From: Lindgomyces ingoldianus
Lineage: Eukaryota; Ascomycota; Dothideomycetes; Pleosporales; Lindgomycetaceae
Assembly: GCF_010093535.1 (NCBI RefSeq)
Contig: NW_022985190.1
Coordinates: 53,312 to 83,571, forward strand
Direction: 5' to 3'
Length of the DNA: 30,260 bases
This document shows, piece after piece, positions 21,232 to 30,260 of the stretch; the first letter of the stretch is position 1; each line of letters begins with the position of its first letter. A program made the position numbers and the translations under genes. The notes beneath the pieces were generated by a model. That model searched no databases. It saw only the letters and a list, made by a program, of their open reading frames with translations, and had not been told where the DNA came from.

Positions 21232-21532
21232 CTGCAGCTATGTACAAAGTTTTTTAAAAAAATAATAAATAACTATAGCACTAAATAACTTTTATAAGCT
21301 AATTTTATAGCTAACTTATAAAAGCTAGGTAATAATAAAAAGTAAGTAATTATTAAGACTATACTTAAGCTATATGCGTAAGGATTTTCCTCTTAAATAG
21401 TATTTATAGCTAATATAGCTAATTTTTTACACACTAAGCATAATCTAGGCTATATTAGTATAAACTAGCCTAGTATATTTATAAAGTGTTATTTAAAGCT
21501 TAAAGTAAAGTTTTAAGTATAAGTATAGTTAA
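21232..21532. repeat. Left arm of a palindromic (fold-back) element
   Basis: About 280 bp starting CTGCAGCTATGTACAAAG that recur, inverted, at 27,840-28,133 on the far side of the copia element. Before the copia insertion the two arms were separated by only about 100-120 bp. Very AT-rich, non-coding. The copia element entered at GTTAA (21528-21532). Confidence 0.8.
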
Positions 21533-21798
21533 TGTCCGTACGCAGCAGCAGCGTCGCGGCCTGGATACGAGCGATCACGCACGAGCAGGATCACGTATCT
21601 ATGTCACATGATGCTCGTGCGCGAACCTCTGTGCGCGAACATCTAGATATCCCCCTTTTCCTCTGTACAGAGGAAAAATAAGAAGTAATTAACACTAGTT
21701 ACCTAACACCCCTGTGCAATGTTTACACTGTGCAAACCTCTCTGTCTTGTACACATTTGCTAACACTAAGTGCTAGCTAGCAGAGAGTCTATTTAACA
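21533..21798 (+). repeat. 5' LTR of copia copy A
   Basis: Starts TGTCCGTACGCAGCAGCAG and ends TCTATTTAACA. It contains the promoter and polyadenylation signals of the element, not individually recognisable. It differs from the 3' LTR at about 18 positions, all transitions. The inner third carries the T/A states while the outer part keeps C/G. Confidence 0.95.
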
Positions 21799-22089
21799 CT
21801 AATTAGTAGTTTAAATACTATAAAAGAGAAAGCTTTTCTTATACCTTTTTATTTAAAAGTTTATGTATAAAAAGAATTCTTTTTCTTACTACTTTAACTA
21901 TAAATTAGTAAGAGTAAAGATAAAGTCTAATTTATATGTAAGTAGCTATAAATCTCTATTTAGTTACTTAAGCAAAAGTAAGAAACTTGTCTATATAATA
22001 CTGTTTAGAGGTATTATATAAATAGTAGTGCTTATTTAATACTAGGAGGTCTATTTTATCTTTTTACATAAGGCTGTTTAGAGGCAGCG

Positions 22090-25000
22090 TACAACAAGAA
22101 GTAAGACAGCGCGCAACAACGCATAATTAACTACTATAGAGCAACAAGCAACGCTAGCTCTATCTATAACTAGCTAACATAATGTATTAATGTATAACTA
22201 ATATATACCTTTTATAGGCATCTTAGCAAAGACCCTAGCAAAGTAGACAAATATTAAAGATTAAGTAGATAAGATTAAACTATTAGATAACATACTTAAG
22301 AAGAAGCTTAATTTATACGCAGCTAACTTAATTATAAAACTCTACGCGTTAAGCGTAATAGATGTACATACACTTAAGAACTTTTAAAATAACTTTATAA
22401 AGTAGAAGCTTATATACTTTAAAGATCTTAGCTAACTATTTTTATAAAAACTAATTACTACTTTATAGAATAAGGGCATTAGCTTTAAGAAGGACATAAC
22501 AGAGGCTACTATACTATATAGACTTATAAAAGAAGAACACATGTTTACTGTCTTACTAGAGCATTATATAAAACTATTACTACTATTGCTAGTCTTAACG
22601 CAATAGAGGATGTCTCTATATAAATTACCTGTAGACTTAATACTTTCTCTATAATTAGTACAACTACCTTGTAATAGCTTACTGTACAAGAGCACAACTA
22701 GGCAGCTACATGTTCCTGTAGCCACAGCTCTACATAAGATTCCCTAAAGCTTGTACCTACTGCATATAATTTAATTACTGTACAATCTATACTAACTTCT
22801 ACCTATATAAGATATTACAGTAGAGAACCTTACACCTAAGAAGGTTATATAATTCTAGAAGGCATAAAGAAAGAAGAATAACTACATAGAGCAACTATAT
22901 AATATCTTAGCTAATAAGGCTATAGTATTTATTAAGCTCTACTAACGCCTTACTATTTTTAAGGCATTATACACAAGCATCTTTCCTAATATCTTTAAAG
23001 GGCGTGCACACATGTTCTACCTTTACAATATTAGTCTAGAATAATTATAGAAGTTACTATATAAGTAGCTTAGTAATTACTTTAATACTAACATAAACTA
23101 TAACTAGTATTAGACAGATTAGACAATAATAAGCTTTACATAAAGTAAGTAGAAGAACTTTATAAAAACTTTATATAAAGCTTTTAAAGCTATAATTAAT
23201 AAACTTACTTTTATATAAAAAGCTCTTAGTCTATAATTCTAAAGTAAAATACTGCTTTACACTGCTATTATATAAGCATGCTAAGGGCAACTTAAACTTA
23301 AATAAGCAATATTCTTAATTAAGCCTATATATAAGGCACTGTATAGTAACCTTTATTTAGCACTTTAGGTTATAATTAATTAACAGAATAATGCATTTAT
23401 AAATAAATCCTAGGACATGTACTACACTAATAAGTAATATAGCTTACTATGTACACATAGCTATTAACAACATAGAAGAAGCCTAAGGGGATATAAAGGA
23501 TTATTTAGACTATAGTCCTCTACATAATTAAAGTAATGCTTTGTCTATTATAAGAAAGAATGTTAGTTAACAAATTATCCTTACATAGATTAATTCTATG
23601 CAAAACGCTAATATATCTCTTTATATAAAGAATTCTATAACAAGACACTAATGTGTAAAAAGGTAAATGTGTACATTTAAGAGTTTAAAGGCAAACTAAA
23701 GTAAAAAGAAAAAAAGTTACATAATAATAACAACCTAAATAAAAAGAAAGGTAAAAAGATTATTAACTACCTTACTAATGCTACATTTCTTTACTGCGCG
23801 ACTGTAGAGGACATCTACAGCCTAGAACCTAAAGGATACACAGAACAGTTTATCTTTAAAGATTAATACTGTACAGTATACTAAGGTAAACTATAGGATA
23901 CTAGCGCAGTAAGGATCTCTACTATAAAGAAGCTATAACTTAAAGCATACCTGTAAGAATTCTCTTATATAAAAGTAGACTAGACACTAAAAAAGAAGAG
24001 TATTAGCTTTAAAAAATAAAAATTAATAGAATTAATTAGTACTATATAAATTACTAACCTAGTTAGTAACATAACGTATCACATTCTAGAGACTCTAACA
24101 CTGTTCCTACTGTCTTTAGCAGACGTAGACTAAATAGGTGCGTACTTTAACAACATTTTAAATGTTATTGTACGCAAAGACAAAACTACTGTCTCTGTTA
24201 TATAAAAATAAAGACACCTTTTTTTTAATGTTAGTAAGAAAGAATTTATATCTTTCTTTACTAAATTAAAACTCTACTGCCTCTACTACTAATTTAGACA
24301 CCTCTGCATAGAGAGACTCTAGAAGATGCTAACTAGCGCTAGCCACAACATTAATGCTGCAGTGCTAGAAAAGATTAAGAAGTTCTGCTACCTCTGCTAA
24401 TTATATAACTAGGCCCTATAAAGATTTAAGTTTATAATTAAGAATAACACCTACTTTAACTATAAAGTTATTATTAACATTATATAAATTAATAATAGAG
24501 ATGTCCTATATGTTATTAATGTAGACATATTATTTTAGGCTGCTACATTCTTAAAATTTATGTCTGCATAAGATACCTAGGATGCACTATGCAAATGCTA
24601 GATTAACACCTATTAAGGACCCCTAGACTATATTATGTATAACCTTAGTATAAACTTTGCTTTAGAGGATTTTTAAGCTTGTGCAAAGATTATAGGAGCT
24701 ACATGTAGGCAGATGCCTATAGAAGCATATTAGGTAGTTAGAAAGGTTAAGTGTGCGCACACACCTCTCTAACAAGCGTTTAACATCCTAAAGACTAAGC
24801 TAGGTAACTATACAGATAATAAGGCTATCCTGTAGATAGCAGTTAAGGCTCTAAACAACACAGCTGGCCTACACAGTCTAGTACCTACGCTGCTAGTCTT
24901 TAGAGTATACTTAAGAATTAACCTAGACTCTCTGCTATTACTAGACATTATTACATAAGTAAGCGCTATATAAAAAGTAATAAAGATACTTTAAAAAGAC

Positions 25001-27121
25001 TATGTAAAAGTAAACATTAATTATGTAATTAACACTTATAATAGCCTTACAACACATAAAGTTCTTAACCTCCCCCTTAGCTTAGAAATTATAGCATAGA
25101 GAGAGAAGAAAGGCTAGACTAGCCTGTATAAGATTAAAAGCATTAAAGGAAGAGACATTATTATTAAAAAAGAGAATAGCCTACTAAAGCTCTAATGTAC
25201 GCAGGTTAAACTGTACTATAAAGAAAAGAAAGAAGACAACCTACTTACAATAGATAACCTAAATAAACTAATCCCTATATAAAGGGATCTTTTAAAGAAG
25301 AGAAAAAGAGGACAGCCCTATAAAAATGTTACAAAGGCAGAACTAAAGCCTACTACAGACTAAGCCCCTTAGGATAGCAATGCCGCACTAGTGCAAAGGG
25401 AAGATATAGATACTAGGAGAAGTAAAAGGCAAAGGAAACCTGTATAAAGTCTAGACTAGATATTTCTAACCTAGAAGAAAAAGGATAATTAGGCTTTGTC
25501 TATTAAGCTCTATATAGACAGTGTAATTACTACACCTAGAGAACTATTTAAAGAATTAGACTATATAGAGATAGACACTCTAATTACTAATAGCACTTTT
25601 AAAGTTATAGTGTATAACTTAATAAAGCATAAAGGTTAGATTTTTAACTTCTGCCTTATATAAAAAGTAAAAGGCAAAACAACCTAACTATATAAGAAAT
25701 CCTGCCTAGTGTTTGCTAGCTACTTAGATAAAAAAAAGGAAGAAATTCTTACCTAGTTACTAACTATCTAGAAAATAAGCTAAAGACTACTTTTAGCTAT
25801 AAAAGTAAGCCTAAGAGCTACATACAAAATGCATTTTAAACTATGTAATATTATATAAGCATACATCTAATTAATAGATAAGCTTATGCGCACACTGTAC
25901 ACAAAGCTACTAAAGAAGATGCGCTAGAGCTTTCTACTAAATACAATACTCTAGGTTGTACAACCCTTATATAGAGCTGCTAAATTAGGACTGTATTAGT
26001 TTAAGACATATTATAACTACTATAAAGAAAAGCTGTGTATGCACATCTCTTTATACAACCTCTACCTTTTAATTACTAATAAAGAAGAGCACACCTTTAG
26101 TATTACTAGCCTATAGACAGATAATACTTTAAGCATTATAATAAAGAATTTTGCGTAAAGAGAAAAAAAGAAACTATAAAAGGTAAAGTTTTACATAAAA
26201 GGTAAGACTATTCTAGTAGAGAAGCAGCCTATTAAGTTTAATAGCAGAAGGATTAAACTTACACATAATATAGTAGTTTTTACTTAAAAGAGATAAGTAA
26301 GCTACCTTTATATAATTAACCTAGAGAATAAAAATGCTGCACAACAATATGTTAAGCAACATGCAAGAGGGGCATATATTACATCTATGTGTTAACTAGA
26401 GGTAGCATTTAACCTGTTTATTACTGCATAAACTACAGACCCTTTGCATAATAATATTAACACACTTAACGCATAAATCTAATAGCAGATAGATAATAGT
26501 AAGCGTAGTCTTACCTTTCTACTATTATAGCTTAATTATGCAAAGCTGTTTATTTTTATAGATAGATTATTTACTAATAATAAGAACCTTAGCTTACAGC
26601 TAGGATTTTTAATTATATTAAGCAATAAAGACTGTATAGAGTAAAGTAACTACTTTAAAATACTAGGCAACATTATACACTAGAATTCTACTAAGTGTAA
26701 AAGAGTAACTAGGAGTGTCTTTACTAGTAAACTGTACAGAATAGTTAAAAGGTTTAATAATGCAATTACCTTTAGTACAACTTTATAGTAAATTATATAA
26801 ACACTTAAACTGCTACTAATCTTAGTAGTAATCTATACAGATTTAAGGTTTTTATATAATTGCCTTGTTAAGCTAGGCACTACTAGTAAAAAGTAACTTA
26901 TAATTAACATTATGTTACTCTGTAAATTATATAAGAAGAGGGAAATTACTAAGATAAAGTAGATTAATAGTAAAAACAACCTAGTAAATGCATGTATAAA
27001 GAAAACACTAAACTAGGCTTTTTAATTATTAGTTCTAACTAACTGCCTCTCTGTCTAGATAGAAGCATCTGTGGACTAGCTAGATCCTGTGCGCAAAGAT
27101 GCCTTAGACTAACTAGACTAA
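22090..27121 (+). pseudogene. Gag-Pol polyprotein of copia copy A (stop-ridden)
   Basis: One frame (codons starting at positions equal to 2 modulo 3, for example 26111) holds the whole polyprotein; the left end is approximate. Recognisable parts: Gag core 22,250-23,500; zinc knuckle of the fungal copia type at 23,537, now CFVY with Cys-to-Tyr; protease active site 'DTSAV' at 23,897 (usual DTGA); integrase with 'CYLC' near 24,390 and core 24,430-24,960; RT about 25,530-26,135 with 'LYRAAKLGLY'; RNase H about 26,560-27,080 with 'NSTKCKRVTRSV'. All in-frame stops seen are TAA or TAG, at former Gln, Trp and Arg codons, and none is TGA. It is non-functional in this form. Stop at 27110-27112 or 27119-27121. 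Confidence 0.92.
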
Positions 27122-27434
27122 CAACGCCTTTGTATAAGGCCTATTTCCCTTTATTTTATTTTTTTTTGTTGTACGCACTTATCTTTTTTATTATAAGAAT
27201 CTGTCACTGTTAGCACTGTACAAAAAGAGAAAAGAGCTAGGGGATTGTACAGCAAGGCTTAGAAAGCAAAGGATAAAGAAAAGAAGAGCTATTTACATAG
27301 CATAACTAGCCTATCCTAACGCATAGCATTACTAAGGCAAGTTCTAATAAATAAGGTGGAGTAAAAGTAGAATGTAATTAGATAGACCTACACAGACAGA
27401 AGAGAGGTAATGCGTACAGAAGGTAACTCTTTAG

Positions 27435-27447
27435 ATAAAAAGAAAAG
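27435..27447 (+). other. Polypurine tract of copia copy A
   Basis: ATAAAAAGAAAAG lies 7 bp before the 3' LTR, where plus-strand DNA synthesis of an LTR element is primed. The inverted copy B keeps the same tract (complement at about 28,870-28,882), which supports its role. Confidence 0.6.
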
Positions 27448-27454
27448 TTGCTAG

Positions 27455-27720
27455 TGTCTGTACGCAGCAGCAGCGTTGCGGCCTAGATACAAGCAATCAC
27501 GCACAAGCAGGATCACGTATCTATGTCACATAATGCTTGTGCGCGAACCTCTGTGCGCGAACATCTAGATATCCCCTTTTTCCTCTGTACAGAGGAAAAA
27601 CAAGAAGTAATTAACACTAGTTACCTAACACCTCTGTGCGATGTTTACACCGTGCAAACCTCTCCGTCTCGTACGCATTTGCTGACACTAAGTGCTAGCT
27701 AGCAGAGAGTCTATTCAACA
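27455..27720 (+). repeat. 3' LTR of copia copy A
   Basis: Starts TGTCTGTACGCAGCAGCAG and ends TCTATTCAACA, followed at once by the duplicated target GTTAA. Its first half has T/A where the 5' LTR has C/G; its last third has kept C/G where the 5' LTR has T/A. Confidence 0.95.
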
Positions 27721-27725
27721 GTTAA

Positions 27726-28133
27726 TAAATATTTAGCTTATAATAAAGCTTATTTTACTAAAGTTATATATGTTATTATCTTAGATGCTATACTTAGCTT
27801 TAAATTACTTTAGAACTCTTATAAAAAGCTTTTTTATAGTTATACTATGCTTAAATGTTACTTTAAGGTCTAAATAACACTTCTTAAACATACTAGGCTA
27901 GTTTATGCTAATATAGCCTAGATTACACTTAGCGTGTAAAAAATTAGCTATATTAGCTATAAATACTATTTAAAAAGAAAATTTTTATATATATAGCTTA
28001 AGTGTAGTTTTAATAATTACCTACTTTTTATTATTACTTAGCCTTTATAAGTTAGCTATAGAATTAGCTTATAAAGGTTATCTAGTACTATAGTTATTTA
28101 TTATTTTTTAAAAAACTTTATATATAGCTGCAG
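27726..28133. repeat. Central loop and right arm of the palindromic element
   Basis: 27,726 to about 27,840 is the former centre; 27,840-28,133 is the inverted counterpart of 21,232-21,532 (for example TTTACACGCTAAG on its minus strand against TTTACACACTAAG at 21,426). The arms differ by many substitutions. The arm ends at CTGCAG exactly where the LTR of copy C begins. Confidence 0.8.
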
Positions 28134-28582
28134 TGTTGAATGGACTCTATGCTAGCTATGCAAAGCAAAGAGGTTTTGCACAGTGTACACATCGCGCGGG
28201 GGGGGGGGGTTGCAGGTAACTGGTGTTGATTCTTCTTGTTCTAAGTCTGTGCAAAGGAAAGGGTATTTATCTGTCTGTGCGTACAACTGTGACACAAGAT
28301 TATGTTATATAACGCCTAACTATGTATCTAAATACTGCTATTTAGACACTAGTAACTTTTCTTTTTCCTTTATACAGACCTTACCTAGTTTACCTTACTT
28401 ATACTACTAAAGCTTTTACAGCACAGCGCCCTATTTATTATCTTATATAAGCCTAAGCCTATTAACTAACGCTTTAACTTTAATAGTTAGTTAGTTATAT
28501 AAAACTAGTTCTTTAAAGGTAAAGTTTAGCACTTTTTTTATATAGGCATTTACTAGGTTGTTTTTTTTATTAATTTACTTAA
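28134..28582 (-). mobile_element. Diverged copia copy C: LTR (28134-28348) plus internal fragment
   Basis: Read on the minus strand, 28134-28348 is an LTR of the same family: it starts at TGTCTAAATAGCAG and ends CCATTCAACA, and shares GTAACTGGTGTTGATTCTTC-type blocks with the LTRs of copy A, but is only 215 bp and well diverged. A run of 12 G lies at 28198-28209. The adjoining 28349-28582 matches, with a deletion, the 3' internal end of copies A and B (for example 28,540-28,582 against 29,315-29,357). It is cut at 28,582 by the LTR of copy B. Less AT-rich than copy A, it has no coding capacity. Confidence 0.75.
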
Positions 28583-30179
28583 TGTTGAATGGGCTCTAAC
28601 AGCTAGCTGCTTGTGGTATAAGCACTTAAGTAGCAAGAGTAAGAGTGGTGTACAGTGTGCACAGCGTACAAGGTAGGTAAAGTAAGGGCAACATGTTTCT
28701 AGTTCTATTGCTCTTATCTTTCCTCTATACAGAGGAAAAGAGGGATATCTAGATGTTTGTGCACAGAGGTTCACGCATAAGTATTATGTAACATAAATAC
28801 GTGATCTTGCTTATGCACAATTACTTGTATCTAGGCCGCAACGCTGCTGCTGTGTATAGACACTAGCAACTTTTCTTTTTGTCTAAAAAGTTGCCTTCTG
28901 TACGTGTTACCTCCCTTCTGTCTGTGTAGGTCTATCTAATTATGTTCTACCTTTACTCTACCCTATTTATTAGGACTTGCCTTAGTAATACTGTGTGTTA
29001 GAATAGGCTAGTTGTGCTATGTAAATAGCTTTTCTCTTTTTTATCCTTTACTTTCTAAGCCTTGCTGTACAATCCCCTAGCTCTTTTCTTTTTTTGTATA
29101 GTGCTAGTAGTGACAGATCCTTATAATAAGAAAGATAATTGCGTACAATACAAAAAAAAACAAAAAGAAATAGGCTTTATATAAAGGCATTATTAGTCTA
29201 GTTAGTCTAAGGCATCTTTGCGCATAGGATCTAGCTAGTCCACAGATGCTTCTATTTAGACAGAGAGGCAGTTAGTTAGGACTAATAATTAAAAAGCTTA
29301 GTTTAGTGTTTTCTTTATACATGCATCTACTAAGTTATTTTTACTATTAATTTACTTTATCTTAGTAATTTTCCTTTTCTTATATAATTTATAAAGTAAT
29401 ATAATGTTAATTATAAGTTACTTTTTACTAGTAGTGCTTAGCTTAATAAGGTAATTATATAAAAACTTTAAATTTATGTAAATTACTACTAAAATTAGTA
29501 GTAGTTTAAGCGTTTATATAATTTACTATAAAGTTGTACTAAAAGTAATTACATTATTAAACTCTCTAACTATTCTATATAGTTTGCTAGTAAGGACACT
29601 CCTAGTTACTCTTTTACACTTAGTAGAATTCTAGTGTATAATGTTGCCTAGTATTTTAAAGTAGTTGCTTTACTCTATATAGTTTTTATTACTTAATATA
29701 ATTAAAAATCCTAGCTGTAAGCTAAGGTTCTTATTGTTAGTAAATAATCTATTTATAAAGATAAACAGCTTTACATAATTAAGCTATAATAGTAGAAAGG
29801 TAAAACTATGCTTACTATTATCTATCTGCTATTAAATTTGTGCGTTAAGTGTGTTAATGTTGTTATATAAAGAGTCTGTAGTTTATGCAGTAATAGATAG
29901 GTTAAATGCTGCCTCTAGTTAACACATAAATGCAATATATGCCCCTCTTGCACATTACTTAATATATTATTATGTAGCATTTTTATCTTCTAAGTTAATT
30001 ATATAAAGGTAGCTTACTTATCTCTTTTAAGTAAAAACTACTATGTTATGCGTAAGTTTAATTCTTTTACTATTAAACTTAATAAGTTGCTTCTCTGCTA
30101 AGATAGTCTTACTTTTTATATAAAACTTTGCCTTCTATAGTTTTTTTTTTTCTCTTTATATAAAATTTTTTATTATAAT
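28583..30179 (-). mobile_element. Copia copy B, inverted and truncated: LTR (28583-28862) plus pol 3' end
   Basis: The LTR at 28583-28862 (280 bp), read on the minus strand, starts TGTCTATACACAGCAGCAG and ends CCCATTCAACA. Internal sequence 28863-30179 is collinear with 26,135-27,454 of copy A in reverse, that is the purine tract and the end of RT plus RNase H. It carries the same kind of stops. It lies inside copy C. Sequence similarity to copy A ends abruptly at 30,179, where another LTR appears to begin, so the rest of copy B should lie beyond the window. Confidence 0.88.
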
Positions 30180-30260
30180 TGTCAGATATGCGCACCTACT
30201 GTCAAGACAGGAGGAACGTTTGACGAAAGCTGCTACATAGTACGAGCAATAAGCTCGAAC
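30180..30260 (+). mobile_element. Start of a further LTR element (partial, copy D)
   Basis: At 30,180 AT-rich copy B gives way within one base to normal-GC sequence starting TGTCAGATATGCGCACC. The TG start at the exact break, and the loss of copy B similarity at the preceding base, fit insertion of an unrelated LTR retrotransposon. It contains a TGTCAAGACA palindrome at about 30,200-30,209. Only 81 bp are visible, so the identity is open. Confidence 0.5.

Larger units (their letters stand above)
21533..27720 (+). mobile_element. Complete Ty1/copia LTR retrotransposon, RIP-like damage (copy A)
   Basis: 6188 bp bounded by two 266-bp LTRs and a perfect 5-bp target duplication, GTTAA at 21528-21532 and 27721-27725. 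The order of domains (Gag, protease, integrase, RT, RNase H) and the RT motif in the form Q-T-D-D-T place it in Ty1/copia; the motif now reads stop-T-D-N-T. A purine-rich tract precedes the 3' LTR. The single polyprotein frame is full of TAA/TAG stops but no frameshift was noticed, so mutation has been by substitution only. It cannot move by itself. It inserted inside the palindromic element. Confidence 0.96.

Noticed and set aside
21533..27720. Possible CRISPR-like or tandem-repeat array in the AT-rich region
   Set aside because: The apparent repetitiveness is due to AT-rich, low-complexity mutated retrotransposon sequence; there are no regularly spaced repeats.
28553..28774. Minus-strand 73-codon frame and plus-strand 75-codon frame at 28,183
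   Set aside because: Both lie within LTRs of the copia copies and have no independent support.

Overview
The window looks like a gene-poor, repeat-rich stretch of a filamentous ascomycete (Pezizomycotina-type) genome. The evidence is short spliceosomal introns (about 43-103 nt) with GTRNGY donors and CTRAY-like branch sites, a KRE33/NAT10 gene, an NB-ARC/TPR-type gene of the fungal NLR class, a multi-LysM secreted protein, and AT-rich retrotransposons with RIP-like C-to-T damage. The species cannot be named from the sequence.

Left part (1-11,000). The window opens inside the 3' end of a kinesin-light-chain-type TPR gene. KRE33 (minus strand, 2006-5495) can be rebuilt as five exons giving a complete 1073-residue RNA cytidine acetyltransferase. 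A single-exon alpha/beta hydrolase with an aspartate nucleophile (5963-6838, minus) lies upstream of it in the same orientation. From about 6,840 to 11,700 I find no convincing gene, only a short inverted-repeat element and a 12-bp tandem repeat.

Middle part (11,700-20,500). A minus-strand NLR-like gene carries about fourteen near-identical 42-residue TPR units. It lacks any visible P-loop nucleotide-binding segment. It ends at an in-frame stop followed by a frame-shifted remnant of its old C-terminus, and its array contains an assembly gap. After 2 kb without recognisable genes comes an AT-rich block, an uncertain ORF with a 75-bp tandem repeat, and a plus-strand LysM-protein pseudogene. That pseudogene keeps its signal peptide, splice sites and four LysM-like domains but has several stops and frameshifts.

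Right part (20,590-30,260). This is a transposon nest. A solo LTR with a GTTGT target duplication is followed by an imperfect palindromic element. That element is split by a complete 6.19-kb Ty1/copia retrotransposon with GTTAA target duplications on both sides. To its right are two related copia copies in the opposite orientation, one inside the other, and the second is cut at 30,180 by the start of what looks like yet another, undamaged LTR. The copia polyprotein reads in one frame through Gag zinc knuckle, protease, integrase, reverse transcriptase and RNase H. It is interrupted only by TAA/TAG codons, as expected from C-to-T mutation without indels.

No new operon-like or defence system is evident. 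The observations most worth following are mutational. TCA/TGA and CCA/TGG are almost absent from the copia interior, and the mutations separating its two LTRs are polarised. The TPR-array gene, as a decaying or reshaped NLR, is next.
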